Shown here piece by piece: positions 16,987 to 29,900 of a DNA stretch of 64,000 nucleotides (its first letter is position 1; the number at the start of each line of letters is the position of its first letter). The stretch is taken from contig NZ_KB907309.1 in assembly GCF_000381925.1 (NCBI RefSeq), positions 1-64,000 on the forward strand, written 5' to 3'. Below the pieces are notes generated by a model that was not told where the DNA came from, made no database searches, and saw nothing but the letters and a program-made list of their open reading frames with translations. This DNA is from Nocardia sp. BMG111209. GTDB taxonomy: Bacteria; Actinomycetota; Actinomycetes; Mycobacteriales; Mycobacteriaceae. The translations under genes were made by a program, and so were the position numbers.

Positions 16987-19900
16987 ATGAGTACCCTGGG
17001 TTTCGTCCGGCTGGCCCGGATCGCACCGCCCCGCTCGCCCGGTGGCGAGGTGATCCTCAACGCGCCGCCGGAGATCACCGCGCCGATCCCGAATCCGTTG
17101 TGGCAGCGGCTGATGCCGCTGGTGATGATCGTCGGCACGGTCGGCATGATGGGCCTGATGTTCACCATGGGCGGCCGGGCCATGCTGAGCAATCCGCTGA
17201 GCATGATGTTCCCGATGATGATGCTGATGTCGATGGTCGGCATGTTCGCCGGCCGCGGCGGCGCCAACGGCAAGCGCCCGGCGGAACTGAACGAGGAACG
17301 CAAGGACTATTTCCGCTATCTGGACCAGGTACGCAAGGACGTCCGGCACACCGGCCAGTCCCAGCGCCTGGCCCTGGCCTGGAGCCATCCGCACCCGGTC
17401 GATCTGCAGGCCCTCATCGGCACCCGGCGGATGTGGGAACGCCGGCCCAACGACCCCGATTTCGGGCATGTGCGCATCGGCGTCGGCAGTCACCGGCTGG
17501 CCACCAAACTGGCCCGGCCGGAGACCGGCCCGCTGGAGGATCTGGAACCGGTGTCGACGGTGGCACTGCGCCGGTTCGTCCGGACCCATTCGGTGGTGCA
17601 CGGCCTGCCTACAGCGATCTCGTTGCGCGCCTTCCCCGCCATCAACATCGAGGGCCCTCGGGTACACAGTCGCGCGTTGATCCGCTCGATGATGCTGGAA
17701 CTGGCCACCTTCCACGGCCCGGACAACCTGGTGTTCGCGATCGTCACCGCCGAACCCGACTCCGAGGCCTGGTCGTGGACGAAATGGCTTCCGCACCTGC
17801 AACATCCGCGAGACAAGGACGGCATCGGCAGCAGCCGGATGCTCTACGAGTCGCTGTCGGAACTGGAGACCGCCCTCACCGAGGACCTGCAGGAGCGCGG
17901 CCGGTTCCTGCGCAACGCGCCGCCGACCCCCGGACGGTTGCACCTGGTGGTGGTGATCGACGACGGCTACGTCAACGGCGCCGAGCGCACCGTCAGCGAC
18001 GCCGGGCTGGATTCGGTGACCGTCCTGGATCTGACCGCGCCGCAGGCCGGTCTCGCGGTCCGGCGCGGCCTGCAACTGGTGGTGGAGGAGACCATCATCG
18101 GCGCACGCACCGGCGGCAACGTGGAGAAGTTCGCCGGGCCCGACCGGGTCAGCCCGGCCGAGGCGTCGACCTTCGCGCGCAGCATGTCCCGCTACCGGAT
18201 CGCGTCCGCCGCGCAGATCGTCAACCTCGGCGACGAGACCGTCGCCAATCCGGGGCTGATGTCGTTGCTGCGAATCCCGGACGCCACGGCCATCGACCCG
18301 GATGTGGTGTGGCGGCCACGCTCGACCCGGGAACGGCTGCGGGTGCCGATCGGCATCACCCCCGACGGCACCCCGGTCGAGATCGACATCAAGGAATCCG
18401 CCGAGAACGGCATGGGGCCGCACGGATTGTGCATCGGCGCAACGGGTTCCGGTAAATCCGAATTCCTCCGCACGCTGGTGCTGTCGATGGTCACCACGCA
18501 CTCCCCCGACCTACTGAACCTGGTACTGGTCGACTTCAAGGGTGGCGCGACCTTCCTCGGCCTGGACCCGCTGCCGCACGTCGCCGCGGTCATCACCAAC
18601 CTCGAGGAAGAACTCTCGATGGTGGACCGCATGCGCGACGCACTGGCCGGCGAGATGAACCGCCGCCAGGAATTGCTGCGCGCCGCGGGCAATTTCGCGA
18701 ACGTCACCGAATACGAGAAGGCCCGCGCCAACGGCGCGCAACTCGATCCGCTGCCGGCATTGTTCGTCATCGTCGACGAGTTCTCCGAACTGCTCTCGCA
18801 GAAGCCGGATTTCGCGGACCTGTTCGTGATGATCGGCCGGCTCGGCCGGTCGCTGCGGGTGCATCTGCTGCTCGCCTCGCAGCGTCTGGAGGAGAACCGC
18901 CTGCGCGGGCTCGACTCGCACCTGTCCTACCGGATCGGCCTGCGGACGTTCTCCGCCAGCGAATCCCGGCAGGTGCTCGGCATCACCGACGCCTACCACC
19001 TGCCCAGCCAGCCCGGCGCCGGATACCTGAAAAGCGATGCGGCCGAACCGTTGCGGTTCAACGCCAGCTACGTCTCCGGCACCTACACGCCGCCTGCGAC
19101 CAGCACCGTCGCCGGCGGCGGCGCGGTGACGGCCGAGTCCGGCACCGTCGAGGTGTTCACCGCCGCCACCGTCGCGGTCACCGTCATCGAACAGCCCGCC
19201 GAACCGGTGGAGGTCGCGCTGCCGGATCTGAGCGCGCTGCTCGCCGATCCGCCACCCACCGTCGGCGGCGTGGAACGCACCCTGCTGCAGGTGGTCGTCG
19301 AGCGGCTCACCGGCCACGGGCGGCCCGCGCACGAGGTGTGGCTGCCGCCGCTGGATGTCTCCCCGACCGTGGATATGCTGCTGCCGGAACCGAATTGGCG
19401 GGCCGAAGGCAACCGGCACGGCAAACTGTGGATGCCGATCGGCATCGTCGACAAGCCCTACGAGCAGAAACGCGATGTGCTCACCATCGACCTGTCCGGT
19501 GCGCAGGGGCACGTCGCGGTGGTCGGCGGCGCGCAGTCGGGCAAGTCCACCACACTGCGCACCATCATCCTGGCCGCCGCGGCCACCCACACCCCCGAAC
19601 AGGCGCAGTTCTACTGCCTCGACTTCGGCGGTGGCACGCTCGCCGCGATGGGCGATGTGCCGCACGTGGGTTCGGCGGCCAGCCGGCTCGAGATCGACCG
19701 GGTGCGCCGCACCATCGCCGAACTGTCCGCGCTGCTGCGCCAGCGCGAGGCGCGGTTCCTGCGACTGGGCATCGAGAACATGCGCGACTTCCGCCGGCTC
19801 AAGGCCGAACTCGCGGCGAAGCCCGAGGCCGAGCGCGCGGCGGATCCGTTGTCGGAGGACCTGTTCGGTGACGTATTCCTGGTGATCGACGGCTGGATGG

Positions 19901-21033
19901 GCTTCCGCGAGGACTACGAGGGCCTGGAAGGTTCGGTACAGCAGCTGGTCGCGCGCGGCCTGTCCTACGGCATCCACGTGATGTTCGGCGCCAACCGCTG
20001 GGGCGAGATCCGCGCCGCCATCAAGGATCAGGTCGGTACCCGGATCGAATTGCGGCTCGGCGATCCGTCCGACTCCGAGATGGATCGGCGCACCGCCGCG
20101 AACGTCCCGATGAACCGGCCCGGCCGCGGTATCACCCGCGAGAAGTTGCACATGCTGCTGGGATTGCCGCGACTGGACTCGGTGGTCGACCCGAGCACCC
20201 TGTCCGAGGGCGTCGCCGCGGCCAAGGCCGGGCTGGCCGCGATGTACGGCGCCCGCAAGGCACCCGCGGTACGCATGCTCCCACTGGAACTGCCGCGCGA
20301 ACGGGTCCTCGCCGCCGCCCGCGAGCAGAACGTGGTCCTGGACCACAAACATGTGCTGATCGGCCTCGGCGAATCCGAATTGCAGCCCATGGTGCTGGAT
20401 TTCGAGGAACAGCCACATCTGTTGGTGTTCGCGGACGTCGGTTCCGGCAAGACCACGCTGCTGCGCAACATCGCGATGGGCATCGTCGAGAACTCCGACG
20501 CGAGCCAGGCCCGCATCATCCTCATCGACTACCGGCGCACCATGCTCGGCGCGATCGAGGGCAAACATCTGGCCGGCTACTCGACCTCGTCCCAGACCTC
20601 GATCGGCACCATCAAGGAGGTGGCCGGCTTCGTCGGACAACGCATCCCCGGCGCCGACATCACCCCCGCCCAGCTGCGTGAACGTAGTTGGTGGACCGGC
20701 CCCGAGGTGTACGTCATCGTCGACGACTACGACATGGTGTCGTCCAACAACCCGCTGGTGCCGCTGATCGAACTGCTACCGCAGGCCCGCGACATCGGCC
20801 TGCACCTCATCATCGCCCGCCGCTCCGGCGGCGCCAGCCGCGCGCTGTACGACAACGTGCTCGGACCGATGAAGGACATGTCGGTCGACGGCATTCTGAT
20901 GAGTACCCCGAAGGACGAGGGTGTCCTGCTCAGCGACGTACGCCCCGCCCTCTACCCACCCGGCCGCGGCATGCTGGTGTCCCGCAGCCGGGGCCGGGAA
21001 CTGATCCAGATCAGCCACCTGCCGCCGCTGTGA
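16987..21033 (+). CDS. eccC: EccC, FtsK/SpoIIIE-type ATPase of the ESX system
   Basis: 1348 residues in one chain, so EccC is not split as in ESX-1. Two membrane helices lie at about 38-95, then a DUF region, then three ATPase domains. Domain 1 has GATGSGKS (484-491) and IVDE (Asp597-Glu598), all canonical. Domain 2 has GGAQSGKST (847-855), but its Walker B reads VIDGW (Asp968, then Gly), so it lacks the catalytic Glu. Domain 3 has DVGSGKT (1150-1156) and Asp1246-Asp1247. Domains 2 and 3 of EccC are known to bind substrate tails and regulate domain 1. It drives export of Esx and PE/PPE substrates. Confidence 0.95.
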   Translation: MSTLGFVRLARIAPPRSPGGEVILNAPPEITAPIPNPLWQRLMPLVMIVGTVGMMGLMFTMGGRAMLSNPLSMMFPMMMLMSMVGMFAGRGGANGKRPAELNEERKDYFRYLDQVRKDVRHTGQSQRLALAWSHPHPVDLQALIGTRRMWERRPNDPDFGHVRIGVGSHRLATKLARPETGPLEDLEPVSTVALRRFVRTHSVVHGLPTAISLRAFPAINIEGPRVHSRALIRSMMLELATFHGPDNLVFAIVTAEPDSEAWSWTKWLPHLQHPRDKDGIGSSRMLYESLSELETALTEDLQERGRFLRNAPPTPGRLHLVVVIDDGYVNGAERTVSDAGLDSVTVLDLTAPQAGLAVRRGLQLVVEETIIGARTGGNVEKFAGPDRVSPAEASTFARSMSRYRIASAAQIVNLGDETVANPGLMSLLRIPDATAIDPDVVWRPRSTRERLRVPIGITPDGTPVEIDIKESAENGMGPHGLCIGATGSGKSEFLRTLVLSMVTTHSPDLLNLVLVDFKGGATFLGLDPLPHVAAVITNLEEELSMVDRMRDALAGEMNRRQELLRAAGNFANVTEYEKARANGAQLDPLPALFVIVDEFSELLSQKPDFADLFVMIGRLGRSLRVHLLLASQRLEENRLRGLDSHLSYRIGLRTFSASESRQVLGITDAYHLPSQPGAGYLKSDAAEPLRFNASYVSGTYTPPATSTVAGGGAVTAESGTVEVFTAATVAVTVIEQPAEPVEVALPDLSALLADPPPTVGGVERTLLQVVVERLTGHGRPAHEVWLPPLDVSPTVDMLLPEPNWRAEGNRHGKLWMPIGIVDKPYEQKRDVLTIDLSGAQGHVAVVGGAQSGKSTTLRTIILAAAATHTPEQAQFYCLDFGGGTLAAMGDVPHVGSAASRLEIDRVRRTIAELSALLRQREARFLRLGIENMRDFRRLKAELAAKPEAERAADPLSEDLFGDVFLVIDGWMGFREDYEGLEGSVQQLVARGLSYGIHVMFGANRWGEIRAAIKDQVGTRIELRLGDPSDSEMDRRTAANVPMNRPGRGITREKLHMLLGLPRLDSVVDPSTLSEGVAAAKAGLAAMYGARKAPAVRMLPLELPRERVLAAAREQNVVLDHKHVLIGLGESELQPMVLDFEEQPHLLVFADVGSGKTTLLRNIAMGIVENSDASQARIILIDYRRTMLGAIEGKHLAGYSTSSQTSIGTIKEVAGFVGQRIPGADITPAQLRERSWWTGPEVYVIVDDYDMVSSNNPLVPLIELLPQARDIGLHLIIARRSGGASRALYDNVLGPMKDMSVDGILMSTPKDEGVLLSDVRPALYPPGRGMLVSRSRGRELIQISHLPPL

Positions 21034-21644
21034 AACACGAACCACCCGAGCCACTTCCGGCCGGGTCGGTCTCGAACCGGCCGCGCCGCGGTGGAGAAGT
21101 GAATAATGGCGTCGTGGCCGAAGCCGAGCCCGAAGATCCGTTGTTGCAATGGCGATCCGGAGGGAGCCTCAATCCTGCGGTCGGCTACGGCGTGCTGGCC
21201 GGGGGGCTGACCTTGATCGCGTGCGCGATGCTGACGGTGCTGGTCGTGACCCGATCCGGGTCTGCCCCGACCTCGCCGCTCATGGCGCTGACGGCCTTAT
21301 ATGCCTTCTCGGCGGTGTGCGTCGGGGCGGGATTCTGGTTCGGATATCTGTACGGCCGCAGGACCGTAATCGAACTTCGAGTCGAAACCGAGGACACCGG
21401 AAAGACTTTGACATTGCACAGCTGGGACGGACAGATCCACCGGGTGCCGTTGCCGGAGATCGAAAACGTCCGTGTGACACGGAACACGACCGGTTCACCC
21501 TCAGTGCTCGGCATCAAGGTCTACGTCGGTGACAAGCGCTATCGGACTGTGCAAGGACCGAACGCCGACGCGCTGATGAACGTCCTGCGATCCGGCGGCG
21601 TGAACGTCACCACCCACGACCGGCAGGTCAGCGACGGCCCCTGA
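21030..21644 (+). CDS. two-helix membrane protein downstream of eccC
   Basis: 204 residues from the GTG at 21030, which overlaps the eccC stop by four bases (GTGA). Weaker alternatives are the GTG at 21099 and the GTG at 21114. An Arg/Pro-rich N-terminus precedes two membrane helices (about 55-75 and 88-113), then a soluble C-terminal domain with a beta pattern: LRVETEDTGKTLTLHSWDG, HRVPLPEIENVRV, GIKVYVGDKRYRTVQG. That resembles PH-like or photosystem-assembly-like small membrane proteins, but I do not recognise it. Coupling to eccC suggests an accessory role in the secretion complex. Confidence 0.6.
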   Translation: MKHEPPEPLPAGSVSNRPRRGGEVNNGVVAEAEPEDPLLQWRSGGSLNPAVGYGVLAGGLTLIACAMLTVLVVTRSGSAPTSPLMALTALYAFSAVCVGAGFWFGYLYGRRTVIELRVETEDTGKTLTLHSWDGQIHRVPLPEIENVRVTRNTTGSPSVLGIKVYVGDKRYRTVQGPNADALMNVLRSGGVNVTTHDRQVSDGP

Positions 21645-21768
21645 CCCGACTTCGTACGGTCCGAGCATCACCGAGATCCGACACAGCCAGCGAGGCTTTG
21701 ATGGCGCGACATTCACCGCCAGCGGGGCGGGGGCCGCGCCGGGGCTCGGGTTCAGGCGGTAGTCGGGT
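21645..21768. other. convergent gap, no gene seen
   Basis: 124 bases between convergent stops. I see no clear hairpin with a U-tract and no open frame worth calling. Confidence 0.5.
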
Positions 21769-22167
21769 TCACTCGGCGCCGAATCCGCTGGTGGAGACGT
21801 TCTCGGTATTGCTGCTACCCTCGGCGGCCTGATGCATACCCTTGGCGAATTCGGCCAGGGTGGCGGCCATGTCGTATCCGCCCTGCAACAGGTTGACGCT
21901 GGTCTTCGTATAACCCTGGTCGCCCTTGGAGAACCTGCTGGCGTAGGAGTCGTGGCCCCACGGCGGATTCGAGTCCGAATTGGCCGATACGGTCCCGGTC
22001 TTAACGCCCTGGGCGGTGGTCTCGGTGACGCTGATCGGATCACCGAGCCTGGTGAGCGTCTCGTAGAGCGTGGTGACGGCCGCGTGCACCGCGGTCGCCG
22101 CAGCGTCCATATCCGTTGCGGCCGTACGCAGTTCCTCGGGGTGGACGATGATCTCCTGCTGCCCCAT
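21769..22167 (-). CDS. WXG100-like small T7SS protein
   Basis: 132 residues from the ATG at 22167, which is preceded by GAGGGG; the open frame runs 5 codons further to a GTG without a site. The N-terminal helix (EELRTAATDMDAAATAVHAAV) is followed by a loop with PWGHDSYASRFSKGDQGY and a second helix (LLQGGYDMAATLAEFAKGMHQAAEG). This matches the common actinobacterial ESX targets that carry PWG-type loops rather than a strict WxG. The tail is Ser/Asn-rich. It is the last gene of the minus-strand effector cluster and may escort the CpnT-like protein upstream. Confidence 0.7.
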   Translation of the reverse strand: MGQQEIIVHPEELRTAATDMDAAATAVHAAVTTLYETLTRLGDPISVTETTAQGVKTGTVSANSDSNPPWGHDSYASRFSKGDQGYTKTSVNLLQGGYDMAATLAEFAKGMHQAAEGSSNTENVSTSGFGAE

Positions 22168-22350
22168 GGATCCCCTCTTCACTCGCCTGTCGGCCCACGG
22201 TCGCAGCGCGAGTCGAATCCGCCCGCAGTTACCGGCGGCGCCGGAGCGAACAGCACCTGAACATTCGGTGGGACAGCCACTTTCACCGTTCGCGATCGAA
22301 GCCGTCGGGCCCGACCGGACCCGGACAGACCCCAGCCGCGTTCCCGCCTA
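22168..22350. other. gap between the CpnT-like and WXG-like genes
   Basis: 183 bases with no gene. It contains a perfect 12-base palindrome, GTCGGGCCCGAC (22304-22315), just past the CpnT-like stop, which might be an operator or part of a weak terminator. Otherwise I see nothing in it. Confidence 0.4.
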
Positions 22351-25698
<3,348 letters not shown>

Positions 25699-25732
25699 CT
25701 CGAATCCACGGTCGACACTGCCGTCGCGGCTG

Positions 25733-26887
25733 CTACTGCCCGACGCTCAGGGCCACCGGCTCCAGACCGGTGTAGCGGGCCAGATAGGTGATCACGTCGG
25801 CGGAACCCATGTTGTCCGGCAGATCCGGCAGCAGCACAGTGAAATTGGACTGCTCCACTCCGTCGTCACCAGCCAGCCCGATCACCTGACCGGGACGCAA
25901 TCGCAACACCATGAACGGGATGTCGCCGGTCGCGGTGAACTGCGCGTGCACTGCGGCCTCCAGTTCGTTGCGCGGGACGTCGAGTCGCGCGATGGGCACG
26001 CTCGCACCCGGCGACGGCCAGTCCCGGCCGTCGACCATGACCAGCGCCGGCTCGGGCCAGGGTTGCCGCCGCTCGAGCTCAGCGGTCAGCCGGACCAGGA
26101 AGTCGAGCACGTCCGGCCCATCGTGGTTTCCCACCCGGGCCAGCGCGTCGCTGGGCACCGCACCCGCGGCGACCACCTCCTGCAGCGCCGGATAGAACTC
26201 CTCGACCGTCGCCGGGTAGCTCACGCGGTCGATCAGATCGTCGGCGGCATGGCCCATCATCTCGTCGGACAGGTCGCCGACGTACGAGATCGACTCGCAC
26301 AGCATGCCGACCGGATCCTCGGGCCCGCCGAAATCCGGCTCCGGATCCGGCAACGGCACCCCGGCGAACGCCTCCTTGAGCGCCGTGGCCAGCAGCCGCA
26401 TCGAGGCCGGGGCACCGGGATTGAGCAGGACATCGATGCCCTCGTCGGGCAGCGCGCCGACCAACTCCACCATGTGCGCATCCGCCCACTGCGAGACATC
26501 GACCCGATGCCGGTGCGCGGGAGCGGTGGTGACCAGGACACAGGGCACGCCGTCCGGCGAGGCGTCGATCACCGGATTATCGTCCTCGTCGACCGCGACG
26601 CCGACCATGGCCTCGCGCAGCGTCGACATCAGCTCGTCGGAACCGGCCTTCCCCTGGGTGACCAGTTGCAGGCTGGCGTCGACGGGGTCGGTCGGTGAGG
26701 TCGGCGTGGACGGCTCGTAGTCCGGATTGGCGTGGAACCGGCCGACCTCACCCTCGGCGTCGACGAACCAGCCGCCGACCACCGCCTCGGCCGGTGGGCG
26801 GTCGCCCTCCTCGGTGGGCTGCCAGGCCGGGTCGATCATGAACACCCATTCGGGCTCGGTCCGCGGAGCTAGCTGTTCCTCGGTCAT
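25733..26887 (-). CDS. T7SS-associated protein with SseB-like segment
   Basis: 384 residues from the ATG at 26887, 7 bases after AAGG; an ATG at 26893 is too close to the site. The N-terminal ~60 residues (EPEWVFMIDPAWQPT, VVGGWFVDAEGEVGRFHANP) match what I recall of actinobacterial proteins labelled 'type VII secretion system-associated'. The middle has GIDVLLNPGAPASMRLLA, close to the NPGS motif that ends SseB-type domains. A second alpha/beta domain (PALVMVDGRDW, IPFMVLRLRPGQVIGLAG) follows. It lies 88 bases after the giant gene and 34 before the CpnT-like gene, so it may be a chaperone or immunity protein for one of them. Cytosolic; no signal peptide. Confidence 0.6.
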   Translation of the reverse strand: MTEEQLAPRTEPEWVFMIDPAWQPTEEGDRPPAEAVVGGWFVDAEGEVGRFHANPDYEPSTPTSPTDPVDASLQLVTQGKAGSDELMSTLREAMVGVAVDEDDNPVIDASPDGVPCVLVTTAPAHRHRVDVSQWADAHMVELVGALPDEGIDVLLNPGAPASMRLLATALKEAFAGVPLPDPEPDFGGPEDPVGMLCESISYVGDLSDEMMGHAADDLIDRVSYPATVEEFYPALQEVVAAGAVPSDALARVGNHDGPDVLDFLVRLTAELERRQPWPEPALVMVDGRDWPSPGASVPIARLDVPRNELEAAVHAQFTATGDIPFMVLRLRPGQVIGLAGDDGVEQSNFTVLLPDLPDNMGSADVITYLARYTGLEPVALSVGQ

Positions 26888-26930
26888 TACCATGCCTTTT
26901 CTCGTCGTCGGGTGCATTCAACCACGGTCG

Positions 26931-26949
26931 CGGCCCGGTATCCGGGCCG
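26931..26949 (-). terminator. hairpin just downstream of the giant gene
   Basis: CGGCCCGG, a TAT loop and CCGGGCCG form a perfect 8-base-pair stem 26 bases after the giant stop. There is no U-tract, so it is either a U-less actinobacterial terminator or an attenuator before the SseB-like gene. Confidence 0.45.
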
Positions 26950-26975
26950 ACGGCGCTCCGCCGCGGCACAGGCGG

Positions 26976-29900
26976 TCACGAGGGCAGGTCCCCGGGCGTG
27001 ACCGGGCCCGTACCCGGCACCGGAACCCCCTGCGCCGCAGCCTCTTCGGCCGCAATGGCGTCGAGTTCCTGCTGCGTATACTGTGTTTCGGTCAGACTCA
27101 CCTTCGCGCCCTGGTAGTAGGACACCCATCCGGCATTGTTCAGGACGCCCAGGTAGGCGCCCGAAACCGGCCTGGTGAACCCACCGACCCGGCCCGCGCC
27201 GGCGTACACCTTGTGGCTGGGGAAGACTCCGCGCAACGCCCTGTGGAAGTGGCGAGCCGCCGACCCCGCACCCGCCCAGCAGGACACCAGCACGAACGAC
27301 TTGTCGGTACGCCCGTTCAACGCCTTCTGGAACGACCTCGACGACCAGACGATCTTGGCGTAGGTCGCGCCGTCGACCCACACCGCGACGTCGGATCGCA
27401 GGTACACCCGAAAGCGATCGCGGTCCGCGTGCGCGTCGAGGAAAACCGGGCCATGGTAGCCGGGACCGGTGCGCTTGTCGTTGAATTCGGCCGCCCACGG
27501 CGCTTCCGCCTCGGCATCGGCTCGGTCCCGATCGCGTTCGGCGGCCCAGACGATCTCATCGTCATCAGGGCGGGTCCGCAGCACCGCGTCCTGTCCCTGC
27601 GGCGCCCCGGCCCACTTGCCGATCGCACTGCGGTCCGCCACCTTGGCGAAAGTGACGCCGATCGTGCGGCCCTCGTGGTCCAGCAGCGGTCGACTCCGTA
27701 CCTTGGTGGCGGAGAACCGGATCGGCGTGCCGTCCAAGCGGAATCCGGTGACGTGGTACTGGTCGGCTCGGACCCAGCCGGCTACATCGGCCAGCGCGGC
27801 TCGCCACCCCCGCCCACGGCCGGCGGTCTGCTCCTGGCGCACAGGGGCCGAATGCTCGGGCTGCGTCGCCGCGGCCGACTGCTCCGATTGCGTCGCCGCG
27901 GCCGACTGCTCCGATTGCGTCGCCGCGGCCGGACGCTCCCAGCTTGTCGTCGCGGCGGATTGGCCCGGCTGCGTCGTGCCGGGCGGTATCGACCGCGCCG
28001 GTGCGGTGCCGTTCGCGGACCGGCGCGCCGCGACGGTGGGCACCGACCGGCTCGCGCCGGTGGTGTTCACCGTTCGAGTCGCGGCGGTGGGCGAAAGTTG
28101 CGGCGGGCGGCCGGCGGCCGAACTCGACTCGGGGGGCGGCGCGGGGACCCTCCCCGCCGCGATGTCGTCGAGTTCCTGCTGGGTGTAACGAGTTTCGGCG
28201 TACACCGTCCGGGCACCGTTGTGGAGCGACACCCAGCCGGCGTTGCGCTTAGCAGTCACGATTGCCTTGTCGTTCACGACAAATCCGGCGACAACGCCGC
28301 GCGTAGCGTAGACCTTGCTGCTGGGGAACGTAGCGCTGATGGCCCGATAGAACCTCGTGGCCGCGGGCCCCGCGTCGGACCGGCAGGAGAACAGCACGAA
28401 CGACTTGTCGGTGCGACCGTTCAGCGCTTCCCGGAACGACTCGGTCGCCTGGACGATCGCGGCGTAGGTCCAGCCGTCCACACTCACGATATGGCCGGAG
28501 CGCAGTTGCACCTTGAACGCCTGTGGGTTCCCGTGCGCATCGACGAAGACCGGTCCCTGGTATCCGGGAGCAGTGGACTTCGCTCGGAGTTCGGCCTCCC
28601 AGGGCGCCTCCACCAGTTCACCGCCCGGTTTCCGTTCGAGTGACGTGATGTCCGGCAGTTCGTCGTCATCGGGCCGGGTCCGCAGCACGCCGCCTTGTCC
28701 CCCCTGCGTCGCGGCCCACTGCTGCTTGTTGTCGAGCGCTTCGCCCGTGGCGAAGGTGACACCGATCGTCCGGCCGTCCTTGTCCCGCAACGGATTACTC
28801 ACCACATCGTCGGCATCGAACCGGATCGGCGCGCCGCTCGACAGCAGCGTTCCCCGGAACGCACCGGCACCGACTTCCCGAACGGGCTCCGGCGTGTACG
28901 AGAAGAGGGCCGGGAACATGCGCCGGAACTTCTCCCGCCAGCTCCGGCCACGGGTGCCGGCGACCCCGGTGACGACCTCGTCGTGCACCGGAGCGGGCGT
29001 CGCTACCGCCTCGGTGACCGCGGCTGGTGATTCGGCACTCACGGCCGGCGGCACCGGTCGCCGGGAGAAATCCGATGCGGCCGCAACACCATTGGTCCGG
29101 GCCGTCACCTTCGATGCGGTCGTGGGCGCCGTCGTGACGGTCTGCTGCGGTGTGGTGTGCGGCGCAGAGGTCGCGAGGTCGCCGGCATCCGGCCTCGACC
29201 CGACCGGAGGCGTGGTGGGCGAGGCCGCGTTGTCCCCGGCCGCGAGGGCGTCGAGTTCCTGCTGTGTATACCGTGTCCCGGCCAGAATCAGCTTCTTGCC
29301 GTCGCCGTACGACACCCAGCCGGCATTGTTCATCACGCCCAGGAAGGCGCCCGAGGTCGGTACGGTGAATCCATTGACCACCCCCCTGGCGGCATAGACC
29401 TTGTTGCCGGGGAAGGTTTTCCGCAACATGCCGTAGAAGTCCCCGGCCGCCGACCCCGCAGCGGCCTCGCAGGACAACAGTACGAACGACTTGTCGGTAC
29501 GCCCGTTCAGCGCAGCACGGAAGGCTTTCGACGACTGGACGATCTCCGCATAAGCGCCACCGTCAACCTCCACCTCCTCGCCGGAGCGCAGATAGACCAT
29601 GAAGCGATCGGGGACCGCGTGCGCGTCGACGAAGACCGGGCCCTGATATCCGGAACCGGTTCGCTTGCTGTTCAATTCGGCCGCCCAGGGCGCCGTCGCC
29701 AGCACATCGAGCCGGTTCCGATCGCGCGTCGCGGCCATGATCAAATCGTTGTCGCCGGGCCGGGTCCGCAGCACCGAATCCTGTCCTGTCTTCGCACCCG
29801 CCCACACCTGCATCGCCATCCGATCGACACCCTGGGTGAACGTCACGCCGATCGTGCGACCGCCGTTGTCCACGATCGGCTTACTCGACACGTCGGTGGC

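Noticed and set aside
16639..18501. 620-codon minus-strand frame across mycP and eccC
   Set aside because: Antisense to two clear ESX genes with full motif sets.
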